64,000 bases of DNA from Dipteronia dyeriana (Eukaryota > Streptophyta > Magnoliopsida > Sapindales > Sapindaceae), in assembly GCA_032871835.1 (NCBI GenBank), contig CM065302.1, forward strand, positions 2,541,094 to 2,605,093, read 5' to 3'. The translations under genes were made by a program, and so were the position numbers. Numbering within the stretch: position 1 is the stretch's first letter; every line of letters starts with the position of its first letter. Under the pieces are notes generated by a model. The model saw only the letters and a program-made list of their open reading frames with translations. It did no database searches and was not told the DNA's origin. This document shows positions 21,899-35,439 of this stretch, piece by piece.

Positions 21899-22750
21899 AT
21901 GGAGCAGAAAAGGAAATACACAAGATTGAGAAATTCAATGGATATAATTTAGCTTCTGGAAGATGTAGATGGAAGATTATCTGTACCAGAAGGATTTGTA
22001 TTGGCCGATAAAAGAGAGACCAAAGGATATGACCGATGAAGATTGGAAAAAGAAATGGAAACCGAAGAACATGGATGATGATGATTTTGAACTCCTGAAC
22101 CGGAAAGCATTGCTAGAAATTGGTCTCAGTTTGACGAAGCAGGTTGCCTTCAACGTAAAAGATCAACATACAACCAATGATCTAATGGATACCCTATCAT
22201 ACCCATATGAACAACCTTCTGCGGTAAGGAAAGTCCATCTTGTTAAGAAGTTATCAACTTTGAAGATGGATGAGGGTCAAAACTTTAAAGATTGTCTGAA
22301 CCAATTCAATGAAGTAAATGTTGGGTTATATTCTTTGTCTATGGGTTTTGATGAGGAGTTTATGGTGGCGTTTCTACTCACTCGAATGCCAGAAAATTAG
22401 AAGACGATATGCCAGTAGATTGCCAACTCGTTCGGGAAAGAAAAATTAAATCTTCAACCGGTTGTAAATATGGCCATGACCGAAGAGATTAGGATGCGTG
22501 AAGAGAGATTAGGGGCGTCTGCATCTTCAACACTAAATTTGGTAGGTAGAGAAGGCATAAACAGAAATCGGAACACAAATCAACTGGGAAGATCAAAGTC
22601 AAGAGGTAAGTCCAAGTCTAAGAATCAGGTTAACTATTCGGGAAACCAGCAACGAAGCAAAAAGGATGTGGAGTGCTGGAATTATGGTTAGAAAGACCAT
22701 TTCTTGTGTGAGTGTAGATCTGAGAAGAAAGATAAGGGCAAAAGCAGTGC
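21899..22750 (+). pseudogene. Copia-D gag, broken
   Basis: Tnt1/retrofit-like Gag. KIEKFNG near the start is in a different frame from its ATG. The main frame has MTDEDWKKKWKPKN, ALLEIGLSLTKQVAFNV, TTNDLMDTLSYPYEQPSA and KLSTLKMDEGQNFKDC, ending in a stop at 22400. The knuckle at about 22672-22712 reads CWNYG-stop-KDHFLCEC, with the second Cys replaced by Tyr and a stop inside. Confidence 0.8.
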
Positions 22751-23973
22751 AAATTGTGTATTGGAGGAGTCAGATGACTGTCTTATCTGCTCGTTCGAAA
22801 GCAAGACGGAGTCCTAGGTCTTAGATTCGAGAGCGTAGTTCCATGCCAGACCTCACAGGGAATTGCTCGAGAACTACGTCTCCGAAAATTTAGGTAAAGT
22901 GTATATTGGTGATGATCAAGCATGCGATATTATCGGGAAGGGAGATGTGTAGATTCAACTGCAAGGGTCAGTTTGGAAGCTCGACAATGTGAGGCATATA
23001 CCAGACTTAAGGTAGAATTTGATCTCCATTGGGGAACTGGCGTCATATGGTTTTGTAACGACTTTCACAGGTGATAAGTGGAAGATTTAGAAAGGATCTA
23101 TGACAATCGCCTGAGGAAGTAAGAATGAGTCGCTTTACACAACCACAGATGGTTGTGGTTTAGTCGTTATGGTGGATGGCAAAGACGATCCGAACTTGTG
23201 GCACCAGAGGTTTGGGCACATGTGTGCTCAGGGGCTAAAGTGTATGCATTACAAAGGTAAGTTGCCAGATTTGAAGAGTGTTGAGGTTGGTTTCTATGAG
23301 AGTTGCATTCTGGAAAAACAGAAATGAGTGAGCTTCAAGAGGACCGGAAAAACTCTAGCAAAGAAGAAGCTGGAACTAGTGCACATCGATGTTTGGGGTC
23401 TAGCTTTAGTGTCATCAACCGGAGGTAAACAGTATTTTATCACTTTCATCGACAACCATTCCAGGAAGGTATGGGTTTACTTTCTAAAATACAAGTCTGA
23501 TGTGTTTGAGGCTTTCAAGAAGTGGAAAGCTATGGTTGAGAATGAGACAAATTTAAAGATCAAAAAGCTGCATTCAGACAATGGTGAAGAGTATGAAGAC
23601 AATGAGTTCAAGAAGTTCTGTTACCAAAGTGGGATAAAGCTCAGTATGATGGTTCCTGGAACTCAACAACAGAATGGCATAGCGTAACGGATGAATAGGA
23701 CATTGACTGAGAGAGCCAGAAGCATAAGGCTACATTCAGGATTGCTAAAATAGTTCTGGGCAGAAGCAGTCAATACAACGACGTATTTGATTAACAGAGG
23801 CCCATCAAAGCACTTGGACCTCGCTATACCAGAAGAGATCTGGACTGGGAAAGAGGTAAAACTTTCTCATCTTAGAGTGTTTGGGTGTGTTTCTTATATA
23901 CATGTAGGTGATCACATGCGAAGTAAGCTAGACGCCAAGTCAGTAAAGTATACTTTGGTGGGTGAAGACACCT
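22751..23973 (+). pseudogene. Copia-D protease and integrase, truncated
   Basis: Protease remnant VLDSRA-stop-FHARPH, where the D-S-G-A-S motif is damaged. Pre-integrase: LWHQRFGHM and ESCILEKQK. Integrase: LELVHIDVWGLA, YFITFIDNHSRKVWVYFLK, KLHSDNGEEYEDNEF and a PGTQQQNGIA block, then LRVFGCVSYIHV. Stops fall at 23325, 23684 and 23748. The sequence is cut at about 23974, where copia-E begins on the opposite strand. Confidence 0.85.
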
Positions 23974-23974
23974 A

Positions 23975-25815
23975 AAAATCTTGAAACAATTGTTGAATCC
24001 AAATTAGTTCACTGGCCGTAGAAGCTAAGGCTCTATATTCAGCCTCAACAGAACAACGAGATAAAGTTGATTGATTTTTAGCCTTTCAAGACACCAGAGA
24101 GTCACCTAAGAGGACACAAAACCCGGTAATAGATTTTCTTGAATCAAGGCAAGAACCCCAATCCGCATCAGTAAAGACACGAAGTTGAAATGAAGAAGAA
24201 GTAGAGTAAAGAAACCCTTGACCAAGAGAAGCTTTTAAGTACCGTAAGAGATGATAAGCTACATCAAGATGGGGTTGTCGAGGTTGAGAAACAAACTGGC
24301 TCAGCTTATGAACAACAAAAGTTATGCTAGGCCTAGAAATAGTCAAATAGAGCAACCTACTCACCAGCCTTCTGTAAGAAGAAGCATCAGACAACAAGTC
24401 TCATTTTAATGAACTCAACTTAAGTTTATGATCCATTGGTAGAGTAGTAGGTTTAGATGCAAGAAATCCAGTGTCTTCAAGAAGTTGAAGAGGATACTTG
24501 TACTGAGATAGATAAACACCCTTAGCAGAACGAGCTATTTCCAATCCAAGGAAATACTTCAACATGCCAAGATCTTTAAGCTTGAAATGACTATGAAGAA
24601 AAACTTTGAGAGACTCTATCTAACTTGTATCAGATCCGGTGATGATAACATCATCAACATAAACGAAAAGAACAACAAAAGTGGATCCATATCCCTTAGT
24701 GAAGAGAGAATAATCAGATTTAGGCTGATTAAAACCATGTTGAATAAGAGCATGAGAGAACTTGGAAAACCATTGGCGTGAGGCTAGTTTCAAGCCATAA
24801 ATGGACTTGTGTAATGTGCAAACTAACTTCAAACATTAGAATATCCAAGAGGAAGATCCATATACACCTCTTCAAATAGTCTCCATCAAGGAAAGCATTA
24901 TTAATATCAAGCTGAATAAAAGGCCAATGATTAGTAGAAGCAATAGCAAGAAGAACTTTGACAATGACCAGTTTTACCACAGGTGAAAATGTCTCAATAA
25001 AGTCCTAACCCTCTTGTTGAGTATAGCCTTTAGCCACCAAGCGAGCTTTATAATGCTCTATACTCCTATCATAATTATACTTAATCTTATAAATCCACTT
25101 GCAGCCTATAGAATGTTTGCCACGAGGTAAAGAAGTCACAGACCAAGTGTGATTAGGTAGCCAACTCAGCTGCCATAGCTTCTTGTAAATGCGAAAACTT
25201 CACAGATTGATGATAATATTGGGACTCAAAATCAATAGAGAGGTGAAAGAGATAAGAACTATGAGAAGATAAATTCTCATATGAAAGATAATTATGCAAA
25301 GGATATAGAGTAGTAGTGGCAGGTAAGGGTTTATTGGTCAAGAGATTACAATGGAAATCCCTTAGGTAAGAAGGGGGTTTAATAACTTGAGAAGTCCTTC
25401 GAATTGTTTCAGAAGAAATTGGATTATGAGCAAGGATTTTAGTAGTATTATCAAGAGCAGAATCACTTGCAAAAGACAAATAAGGAAGATAACCAGAAAC
25501 TTGATCAGGGAAATCTGATGCAGATTTTGGCAAAACAATGTCTTATAAGGTGTTCTGTGGAAGTGATAGTATGAAAAGGAAACAAATGCTCATGAAAAGG
25601 ATTTAGAAACTATATCATATAACTTATAGCCTTTAGTACCTGGTTGATAGCCCACAAACACACAAGCTGGAGCTCGGGGTTGAAACTTTGTTCTATGAGA
25701 TGGCAAGATAGAAGCAAAGCATAAGCAGCCAAAAACTCGAATGAGACCATAATCAACAGCTGAGTTATAAAGCAATTGATAAAGAGTCATATGCTGCAAG
25801 ACAAGATGAGTTAGA
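23975..25815 (-). pseudogene. Copia-E integrase end, RT and RNase H (minus strand)
   Basis: Minus strand from 25815 down: integrase C-terminus IRVFGCLCFASILPSHRTKF with FVGYQPGTKGYKLYD, a Ser/Pro-rich linker, then RT. The RT segment has FIQLDINNAFLDGD, SIYGLKLASRQWF and the intact catalytic VLFVYVDDVIITGSD. RNase H follows (RRLVSRLLYLTISRPS, FTDADWGSCLDSRKS, CSVEAEYRALAST). Stops and frameshifts lie at about 24410, 24840 and 25140. No LTR, gag or protease remains on either side, so both ends are truncated. Confidence 0.87.
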
Positions 25816-27090
25816 GTATGTTTTGTATGGCTTTTTAAATAGAGCTTCTAGAGTAAATCAGTTTCAGTAGAACTTCTAATGAGTAGGGCTTCTAATAAAA
25901 AATACTTTTGATTGTGTAAATTACAAAAAACGTGTGGACATGTATTGTTAAAAATAGTTTTTGGTTGTGTGAATTAAAAAAAAATGTATTGACAATTTAT
26001 AATTAAAGAGTTGTATGGTGAAATATCTAAAATTTACAAAGGGTAATAGAGACAATTCATATATCTTAAAAAAGCTTAAAAAAGCTTATTGGAAAATCCA
26101 AATAAACATAAAATAGCTTTTATAAAGGGCTGTTAAGATAATTCTATTTATTAAAAAAAACTGTTTTGATTTTTGTCAAAAAAAAATAAAACTCTGAAAC
26201 AACTTCTACCATTAAAAAGACGTTTTTGACTATTTCAAAAGTTATACCAAATATACACTTAAGTATTGAATAAATGACTTCTAAATTAGTATCTCGAATC
26301 CTATTAATAACAAAATATTTCAAAAAAATACTTAGTCCTGAATTAATAGATATTATATATAAAAAAAAAACTTACAAAATAGATTCTAAACCATCGTAAT
26401 ATCATATTTCTTAAAGGAGTATATATATATATATATATTAGCAGATATCATCTTCTTATCTGCCACCTATAGTCATCTCGTGCGTGACGTACGATAAATG
26501 GTTAATTATTTTGAAAACAAATTTATGTTATTGAAGTTGAATACCTCATGTATATAGAAAACATCAATAAAAAAGGGTTCAGCTTTATATTCCGATCCTC
26601 TTGGGTTTGATGCATGCATGCAATGATGTGCAAGATATATATAACCCTAGTACTCACCAATTAAATTCCTATCTAATGACACTCATGTTTCTGCAATTGA
26701 ACGTGTTAAAGCGGAATTCTCATTTGTTTAGTATCAAAGTATCATCTTTTTCTTTTCTTTTTTTAATCCAACAATTTACATTAAAGAAAGCTAGTGAAAG
26801 GATATTTAGTCTTTTAAATCAAGATTCACGTACAGTTATTAGGACTACACGCCTATACAATTTTCTTTGCAAAAAATGTTGGTATCGTATATTTTCTATT
26901 AAACTAGATAACAAATCTTCTTTACAAGAGCACCAACAAGAGAGTGCTAATTAATCAATCCATAGGTAGTATATCTACAACATATGAAATAATTTCTTTC
27001 GGACTTTTTTAATACATATCATCCTAATTCCTAAAGTTGTTATATTTTAGAATTTGAAATTGAATTAATAAAATTTGGAAACTTTGTCTT
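25816..27090. other. AT-rich spacer without recognised genes
   Basis: AT-rich, with a TA microsatellite at 26417-26438. Short open frames (for example 26601-26954) have no recognisable motif and unstructured composition. Nothing else was seen. Confidence 0.6.
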
Positions 27091-27425
27091 TGTTAGATTA
27101 TAACAGAAACGATACTGATCCACATTAGCTGTAAGTCCATCTCACCGGCCAATCTGTGAGAGGAAATTTTGACACCATTTCTAACTAAACTTATTTGTAG
27201 AATCTATAAGAGCCGGTCAATGTGCCACATCAGCTCCAAGGTCTAACAAAACATATCATCCATATATAAATACACCTTAGTGTATGATTCATTTAACGAA
27301 AAAGTAGAAAAAGAACAAAAAGGATATGCAAGATATTTACTCTCGTTTCTCCATTAAAGCTTGATTTCAAGCTTTCTCTATTTCCTCTTATTTTCAGGTT
27401 CTCTTCTTTTATTTTAATTTTCACA
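27091..27425 (+). repeat. 5' LTR of copia-F
   Basis: Starts TGTTAGATTATAAC and ends TTTAATTTTCACA, followed directly by the primer site TGGTATCAGAG (27426-27436). TATA-like CCATATATAAATAC lies near 27262. No 3' LTR was found. Confidence 0.75.
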
Positions 27426-27453
27426 TGGTATCAGAGTTCAAAGACTAACAGTC

Positions 27454-28735
27454 ATGGTGTCAAGCTCGATTCCGATACGATTTTGGTGCAAGCAACAAGA
27501 GCAGTCGAATCAAGTCAAAGATGCTAAAATCATTGGTTTCTTTACTCTCTTCAAATCTGAATTTTAAGCTTCAAATAAAACTTGATCTGAACAATTTTTT
27601 TTTTTTGGAAATCACAATTGTTGCATGCTATTAGAGCCTTCGATCTGGAAAGTTTCATTCTAGGAACCGGCACTTGTCCACCAAAATTTGTTAATCAAGT
27701 CAATTAAATGACACATAACATATTGAAAATGTTGATTTTACCAACTGGAAGAAAGCTGATCAACTGATTGTATGTTGGATTTTCTCATCTCTAAGTGAGA
27801 ATGTTTTTTGTCATGTAACTCATTGTACGTGTTACCTCTCATGAAATGTGGAAAACTCTTGAAAGTCTTTCTGCTCAACAATCAAAAGCTAGAGTTTTAC
27901 AATTGAGGGATAAAATACAAAATACTAAGAAAGGAATTAAATAGGCATGTGAGCGATTTTGTGTTAAAAATGAAGTCTCTTAGTGAAAACTTAGCTTCAG
28001 CTAGACAACCATTACTAGAGGCGAAACTGATTTCACTGATATTAGGAGGTCTAGGCATAGAGTATGATGTTGTAGTAGTTAACGTGACAGGTAGACAGGG
28101 TGAGATTATCCTTCAAGAAGTTCAGTACCAATTGATGAGTTGGTCAAACACAACACTTCTATATCTCTTAATGTCTCTGCTCAGTATGCCTTTAATGGAA
28201 ATTTCAGAGGCAATAACAACAGAGGAGGTCGCTTAAGAGGCAGAGGCAGAGGAAGAAATAGTGGTAGGCCTAGTTCAAAATTTGTGTGCCAGTTATGTGG
28301 AAAACCTGGACATGTTGTATCATCCTGCTACAAGCATTTCAAGGCTTGAGCATGCAAAATATGCAACCTTCATGAGGCCAATAAGGAAATAGTTAGGGTT
28401 TTTAGGCACATATAATTCAATACAACAGTGGTTACAACACTGCTTGCAACAACGCTGGTTACAACGCCGGTCACAACAACACCTCTGGTTACAACATTGG
28501 CTCTTATCCTAACCAGATGCAGATGCAAGGATACAACACCAACTTCTCCTATGCTAGTGCTTTCATTGCATCTCCTAGCATAATTATGAATCCCTCTTGG
28601 TATGTAGATAGTGGAGCCACGAATCACATCACAACTAATGTGCAGAATCTCTCACAGAATTCGAACTATCAAGGCCAAGAAAAACTCACAGTAGGTAATG
28701 GTTCAAAACTCAATATATCTCATCCATTCCTGCAA
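27454..28735 (+). pseudogene. Copia-F gag and protease start, truncated
   Basis: Gag of the UBN2 type with frame changes: THEMWKTLESLSAQQSKARV-like sequence near 27840-27900, then SDFVLKMKSLSENLASARQP, LILGGLGIEYDVVVVNV, and an RG-rich linker. A complete knuckle CQLCGKPGHVVSSC lies at 28289-28330. The protease motif WYVDSGATNHI (28600-28632) is intact and followed by LTVGNGSKLNISH. The sequence then changes to pararetroviral at about 28736. Integrase, RT and the 3' LTR are missing. Confidence 0.83.
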
Positions 28736-28740
28736 GACAA

Positions 28741-29590
28741 ACCATTTGTTTTAATGCTTCTCCCTCTGTCAATGTCCTTGTTTCTGTACCTGTTAAATGG
28801 GAAAATATTAATTTCCCTGATGATTGGGTCAAAGAAAAAGTTGACCAACCTAGTTATAAACCACCCATGAGAAACTTTCATGATTGTGTTACTGAACAAG
28901 ATGGAACACTTTGAATATCATTCAGAAGAGGGATTTCTGCTAGAGAACATGATAGTTCCTGAACCATAGATGATTTTCAAACAACTAGAAATTCTTTATC
29001 CAGCCTATTTAGACTAAACATTGCTCAGCGAATCCCTAGCCTGGTCCCTAAAAATCACCATAGTCCTAATCTAGAAAGATACAAACCAGGTTCTAGCGAA
29101 ACATCCGAACATATAGATCTCATTCCTAGGAGAAGAAGACCTACTAGTATAGAAATTCCCACTCATGTTACCAGTGTTCACAAAACTCCAGACCAAATTG
29201 CTCAACCTACCCCTTCACAAGTTTTAATCGAAATCCTTGAACCTGAACCTCAAATAAGATCTGTCAATGTGCTAGACAAAGAAACCAATATATACTTTGA
29301 TTTTCTCCTAAATGATTATTTTTCCCCAAAAAACCAGAGATTAAGAGAAAAATATGAAAACAATTACAATGAAAAGAAGAAAAAACATTTCCGTGAAAGA
29401 TGGATCCAAAATCTTAAAAACCTCAATAGAGATATACCATTTTTTTGAATGGTATGCTAATAGGAAAAACCTAGAAAACTTAAACCAACAACAACAATGT
29501 CTTGTCATCAACAAATCGAAAATCAGAACTTATAAACAAAAAGAGGAGAAGAAAAACAAACTCATCAACCTCCCAGACATTTTGAAATAG
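28741..29590 (+). pseudogene. Pararetroviral movement-protein C-terminal region
   Basis: The frame beginning NVLVSVPVKWENINFP continues with two in-frame TGA stops (about 28911 and 28968) into a Pro/Ser-rich stretch. Near 29430 it needs a frame change to carry on. The last part (FFEWYANRK... to a stop at 29588) is Lys/Gln-rich. The assignment to a movement protein rests on position ahead of the coat protein and on the NINFP-type block; the conserved 30K core is missing with the lost 5' end. Confidence 0.55.
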
Positions 29591-29592
29591 AA

Positions 29593-31251
29593 TTGCCCAA
29601 TGAAGATCCTGACAATAATAATAATATTACAGAATGTACTCCTTTCATTATATTTAACGATCTTCTTTCTCCATCTATACCTTCCTCATCACAACAAATA
29701 GGTATAGTTATAAGACAAAATAACTATATTAATTTCTTTCTGAATTCTATAGGAGAGCAACTAGAACAAATCGAAATTAATATGACCAAATCAACAATTT
29801 CTTCCCCTAAAGAAATTCCCCAAATCTATATCCCAACTTCAGAAGATAAAAAATTTAAAACTAAGTTACCTGAATATGATCCAAATTTTTTACTCTTTCC
29901 TGATCCAACCGGGATTGAAAAATGCTTTGACAAGCTCCTGGATGAAAAAGATTTGATTGAAGCATTAGAAGAAAGATTAAAAAATTTGCCAAAATCTGAG
30001 GTACAAACCCTAGAAAAAACTCTTGATTATTCTAGTGAAGAAAGTTTGGATAATATGGTTCAAAGAATAACATCAACTGACAAAGCTGACATCCATAATT
30101 ATACTAGATTCTATCAAAACACAAAACCTTATTATCCTAGACCTACTCCTTCAAATTTGCAATATGAAGAAACTGTCCCATATAGAGTATACACAGGTAA
30201 TGCATGCTATCAATTTAATATTGATGGTTTATCTGAATATCAAATCGTTACAGTTCTTAGACAAATGCATATCATAGGTTATATTTATATTAAAAAATAA
30301 AATATGACACATGCTGATACCGTTACTTCTTTAACAACGGGATTCGAAGGCCAGTTATATGGTTGGTGGACCCATACTCTCAGTATAAGTGCCAAAACCA
30401 CTATCATTAACCATACCAAAGAAATAGTTACTATTACACCTACCAGGACTTCCACTGATCATGCTTCCTTTATACCTTCTACATCCACGACTACCACTAC
30501 ATCTCAACCTGATGGAATTGATGTCTTATGTTATACCATACTAATCCATTTTGTGGGAAACCCTAATAGACTCTAAGGAAAAGAATTTCCAAAACTCCAA
30601 AATCTTATGTGCAAAAAACTTAGTGATTTCAAGTGGTATAAAGATATATTCTTGACCAGAGTCCTCCAACGTACTGATAATGTCAATTCTTATTGGAAAG
30701 AAAAATTTATATCAGGATTACCTAAGCTTTTTTCTACTAAAGTTATAGATAAAATGGTAGAACAAATTGGTATTTCTGACTGGTCTCAAATAGACCTTAA
30801 TTCCTGGACTTATGGAGAAATCATAACCACCATTAATATAGTCGCGTTACAACTATGCAATGACATCAGACTCAAAAGCCAACTGAAAAAACAAAAACCA
30901 ACTACCAAAGCAGAACTTGGTTCATGGTGTGAACAATTTGGTTTTAACAAACTTCCTAATTCTAGGAAAAGAAAATTCCCCATAGATATTAATAAGTATA
31001 AAAAGAATAAATATAAAACAAAAAGAAAATATATACCTAGAGGAGAATCGGCCTACATACCAGGGAAAACTGCTAATTATTTTTCAGACTTTGCTAGGAA
31101 AAAACAGAAAGGAAAGTCTACAAAATTTAAAAAAGCAACGAAATGTTTCAAATGTGGAAAAGAAGGACATTATGCCAATAAATGTCCTGAATTAAAAAAC
31201 AAAATTAGAAGTCTTGACATAGAAGATGATGCCAAGGAAAAAATACTTTAG
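29593..31251 (+). pseudogene. Pararetroviral coat protein with CCHC knuckle
   Basis: Three open segments (29593-30300, 30304-30576, 30607-31251) give an acidic, Asn-rich N-terminus, then a central region typical of caulimovirid coat proteins. Next is a Lys-rich arm (KYKKNKYKTKRKY) and the nucleic-acid-binding knuckle CFKCGKEGHYANKC at 31144-31185. A stop follows KEKIL. Stops at 30298, 30574 and 31249 interrupt what would be one polyprotein; downstream sequence (31252-31740) is a Ser-rich acidic tail with further stops. Coat function is known for the family; here it is only a remnant. Confidence 0.75.
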
Positions 31252-31740
31252 ATCATTTTTGAAAAATCTGATTCTAATAATGAAACATCTAGCTCTTCAG
31301 GTGATGAAGTCCTAGTTTTAGAAGATTCTTCTGATGAAACCTCTTCTAGCTCTTCTGATTCTAGTACAAACTTACAACCTTGTGTTTGCAAAGAGATTAA
31401 TGTCCTTGATAAACAAGATTATTCTTTTATAATTAGTATGATTGACAATATAGAAGATCTCATCCAAAAATCAAAACACATTAGACAATTACAACAAAAG
31501 ATTTCTACAGAAACAACTACCAATAGTTCTACATCTTCTGATCATAACAAACCTTTCAAAAATGCACCATTCCAAACATCTGACTTTGAAGAAAATGTGT
31601 TAAATCGTTTTTAAACTTCCAAAACAAGAAAAGTTAATATTACTGATTTTCAGAAGGAAATACAGAACATTAATGAAGAAATAAAATCTATAAAAAATAA
31701 TATCCTTGAACTACAACAAAAAGAAAAGAATCAAAAAATA

Positions 31741-33836
31741 AACTCTCCAAATCTCTCATAAGGAACCTAGTTTCAAAAGTTCTGATGATTTTGACACAAA
31801 CCAACCCGAACAAGAACTTACCAACCTCACATATCACAACCAAATAAATGAAGTCAGAATCCAAAAATGGTATATTGAAATTGACATTAGGATTTCTACA
31901 GACTATCATATTAGAGCCATTGTTTTAGTTGATACTGAAGCTGATTTAAATTGCATAAGAGAAGCCCTTGTTCCAACCAAATATTTGGAATTAACCACTT
32001 AATCTTTAAATGGAGCCAATAGACAATAGATGGAAATAGAATATAAAGTTACCAATGCTAGGGTTTACGATAAAGGAATCTGCTATACCAATGATTTTCT
32101 CATGGTTAAGACATTGTCTCAAAGTGTTATTTTAGGATTACCTTTTTATAATTTAATTTCACATTTCAAAGTTACCAATGAAGGTATTGTGACAGAATAC
32201 CTAGGAAAAGAGATTCTTTTCCCCTTTATTTTTCCCGTTCTCGTTAAAGATTTAAATATTTTGAAAAAATAATATGTTTATAAAGACAATCCTGATAATT
32301 TAAAAAATTGTATTGGCACTCTCAATCAAAAACAAACTCAACTTTCTTTTCTTAAAGAAGACTTAGAATTTCAAAGACAAGAAAAACAAATTGAAAACAC
32401 CCAACTCCAAACAAAAATTAACCTTTTTAAGGAAAAATTAGAAAAAAAAAGTTTGTTCATCCATCCTCAATGCTTTTTGGGATAGAAAAAATATATATTT
32501 TTACTCTTCCTTATAATAAAGATTTTAATGAAAAGGGGATTCCTACAAAAGCTAGACCTATTCAAATGTCTGTTGAATTAGTTGATATTGTAAAAAAGAA
32601 ATCCAGGATTTATTACAAAAACAGCTTATTAGACCTTCTAAATCACATTGGAGTTGTCATGTTTTTTATGTCCAGAAAAATACTGAAACAGAAAGAGGAG
32701 TTCTTAGACTAGTTATAAATTATAAATCATTAAATGATTCTCTCTAATGGATAAGATATCTTATTCCTTATAAATCGGACCTTCTTATGAGACTTTATAA
32801 TTCAGTTGTATTTTTTAAATTTGATATGAAATCTGATTTCTGGTAAATCCAAATTGCTAAAAAAGATTGTTATAAAACAGTTTTTATTGTACCTTTCGGA
32901 CAATATGAATGGAATGTTATGCCTTTTGGATTGAAAAATGCCCATAGTGAATTCCAATTTATTATGAATGATATTTTTAATCCCTTTACTGAATTCTCAA
33001 TAGTTTATATTGATGATGTTCTAATATTCTCTAAAAAATATTGATCAACATTGGAAGCATCTGTACATCTTTCTTAAGACCATAAAATTTCATGGACTTG
33101 TTATTTCTGCTCCAAAAATTCATCTATTTCAAACACACATCAGGTTTTTAGGACACAATATAAAACGTGGTACTATCATTCCTATTCAAAGAAATCTTGA
33201 TTTTACTGACAAATTTCCAGATGAAATTAAAGACAAAAAACAATTGCAAAGATGTTTAGGTTGTTTAAACTATATTGTCAATTTTTACAAAGAATTACGT
33301 CTCATCTGCAAACCTCTTTTCTAAAGATTAAAAACAAATCATTTACCATGGACAGAAGATCATACTTCTGCAGTTAGACAAGTAAAACAACATGTCAAAA
33401 AATTACCCTGTATGTTCATTTGTCACCCTACTGCTCCAAAAATAGTTGAGACTGATGCCTCTGAATTAGGCTATGGAGATATTTTAAAACAAATCATTAA
33501 TAACAAATAATGTTTGGTTAGGTGTGTTTCAGGATCTTGGAATGATACCCAACAAAAATACTCTACTATCAAAAAAGAAATATAATCCATAGTTTTAACA
33601 ATCCAAAAACTACAAGATAACCTTATCAACCAAAAATTTGTTTTAAAAGTAGATTGTCAGTCTGCAAAATATATTTTGAAAAAAGATGTCAAGAATCTTG
33701 CTTCTAAACAGATATTTGCTAGATGACAAGTTTTACTATCTGCTTTTGATTTTGATATAGGATTTATCAATGGAACTAACAACAATCTTCCAGATTTTTT
33801 GGCCAAAAAATTTTTACAAGGACAGAAACAGGAGTA
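31741..33836 (+). pseudogene. Pararetroviral protease, RT and RNase H
   Basis: The protease site reads LVDTEAD near 31925, where retropepsins have D-T-G-A/S, so the glycine is lost. An ILGLPFY block follows at 32132. The RT starts near 32540 with KARPIQMS. FKFDMKSDFW-stop-IQIAKKD, MPFGLKNAHSEFQ and the catalytic YIDDVLIFS (YIDD at 33006-33017) are clear. RNase H has ETDASELGYGD, STIKKEI and VDCQSAKYIL. At least eight stops occur (for example 32272, 32712, 33044, 33510). The final frame ends FLAKKFLQGQKQE at 33836. Confidence 0.85.
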
Positions 33837-33889
33837 GCAGCAGCCGAGGAGGAAGGGGTGACCGAAATATTCGGCCATCATTATAATCA

Positions 33890-35218
33890 GAGACAAAACT
33901 GACCAATTATGACTTATCTCATAATATTCCAAAACCAAGTCATAAAGACAAGTATGCCCTATCTTTAATTTCTCAACCTGCTTATCCCAATCACCCTCCA
34001 CAATTCACCGAATCATCTTCTAGACAAGAATCACAAAACTAATTACAAATATCCAACAGTTTTGCTCCTTTAAAGACCGATAGCAGTTCCTTTAAAACCA
34101 TCACTTCATCACATATTAGTCCACATTCCAAAAAGCAGGATAAATCTATCTCTAGCAGTTCAAGTTATCAAGTCAATTCACCTACTCTCCCCAGAATAAA
34201 TAATCAAACCTATACTTACATTCCTAAACCCTTCTTTGACAGATTTTTCCCTCTTGAAACATCATTACTTTTAGACCATTATTTCAAAGAACCTAAAAGG
34301 CTTGCTGATGATTTTATTGACCCTTTGTTCAGAAGAATTCTCGAAGACTTATTAAAAAGACATATATTTTACGAATTTATTTTGGTCGACACAGACTCTA
34401 TATTTATATCAGATGTTTTTGATAAAATTGACAAAGAAAAGTTGATTTTTCAAAAAATTAAACTTTGTAAAATTATTACTTTGGACCAATGAGGCGGTAA
34501 CCTTAACAAAACCAGAAAATTTTCTAGATTTTTCCATGTTTCTGAATTCTCTTATTGGGATTATATAGAAGCATGGACAAAGTTTTTATATGGTCAAAAT
34601 CCTGGTAATTCTTTGTCATGGTTTATATATTTCGATAAAAATTTCCCACTTCATATCCCAATCTGGTTTCTTGAATGGTGGGATAAATATGGACCAACTA
34701 TTGATTTTCTTCCCCAATTAGTTAAAGAATGATATGGTTTATGGCTATCTTTATTAGCCAAACCAGATGATTGAGTATTTATTTCAGACTTATTACTTTA
34801 TTTTGTCCATTTCAACATAACATGGATTCTCATGTTAGAATATTCTATTGTTGACAAACTCATTGGGAATGTTCATGTTCCTTATTTTGGAAGACAAACA
34901 AAAATTAAATGGTGGAGTGACATGAATCTATCTGAGCATGGAAAAGATAGAGTTTATAGATGGTTCTCTGATAATCCATCATTTTACAACAAATCTTCAG
35001 ATCAATCCCCATTTCTTATGGCCAAATCTCAAAATCAAGCTCGAATTGCAGCTGCTAGCACATCTGACGAATTATTAAAAATTGCTGAAGAAATGAAGAA
35101 AACAATGACAAGCATGTCCCAAGGAGACACAAAATCTAACAGTCAGGATGGGATAGAAGATAAAGAAGAAGACAATTATGATAGCGATGACCTCACCACC
35201 TACGTTGGTCATGATTAG
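33890..35218 (+). pseudogene. Pararetroviral ORF2 (unknown function)
   Basis: A frame with a few stops (about 34040, 34490, 34730, 34772) and an open end (34832-35218). It has a Ser-rich N-terminus, then TYIPKPFFDRFFPLE, WDYIEAWTKFLYG, SWFIYFDKNFP and IPIWFLEWWDKYG, all aromatic-rich. The C-terminus has a predicted helix (DELLKIAEEMKKTM) and an acidic tail. In florendoviruses an ORF after RNase H of unknown function is known; position and length fit. No enzymatic motif was recognised. Confidence 0.6.
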
Positions 35219-35261
35219 TGCTCATAGTCTCTTTTTATCAACCAATTATTCATTACTGATC

Positions 35262-35357
35262 CAGAATAGTATTTTGTCGGTATAAAGTGACAAACAACCT
35301 TTCTGAATTATTACTCCAACCCAGAATAGTATTCTATCGGCACAAAGTGACAAACAG
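35262..35357 (+). repeat. Duplicated promoter motif of the pararetrovirus
   Basis: Two copies of CAGAATAGTATTYTRTCGGY followed by AYAAAGTGACAAACA, at 35263-35297 and 35324-35357. They lie about 100 bases upstream of a TATA box, where caulimovirid promoters have enhancer elements. Confidence 0.7.
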
Positions 35358-35439
35358 TGACAAACCTATTTGTACTATTATCTTACTATGGTAACTTGAA
35401 CTATGGTTTGATAAACTAATCAGAGTTTGTTCTCTGATC

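Noticed and set aside
26601..26954. 117-codon open frame in the spacer between copia-E and copia-F
   Set aside because: Low-complexity AT-rich translation without motif, signal or neighbours.
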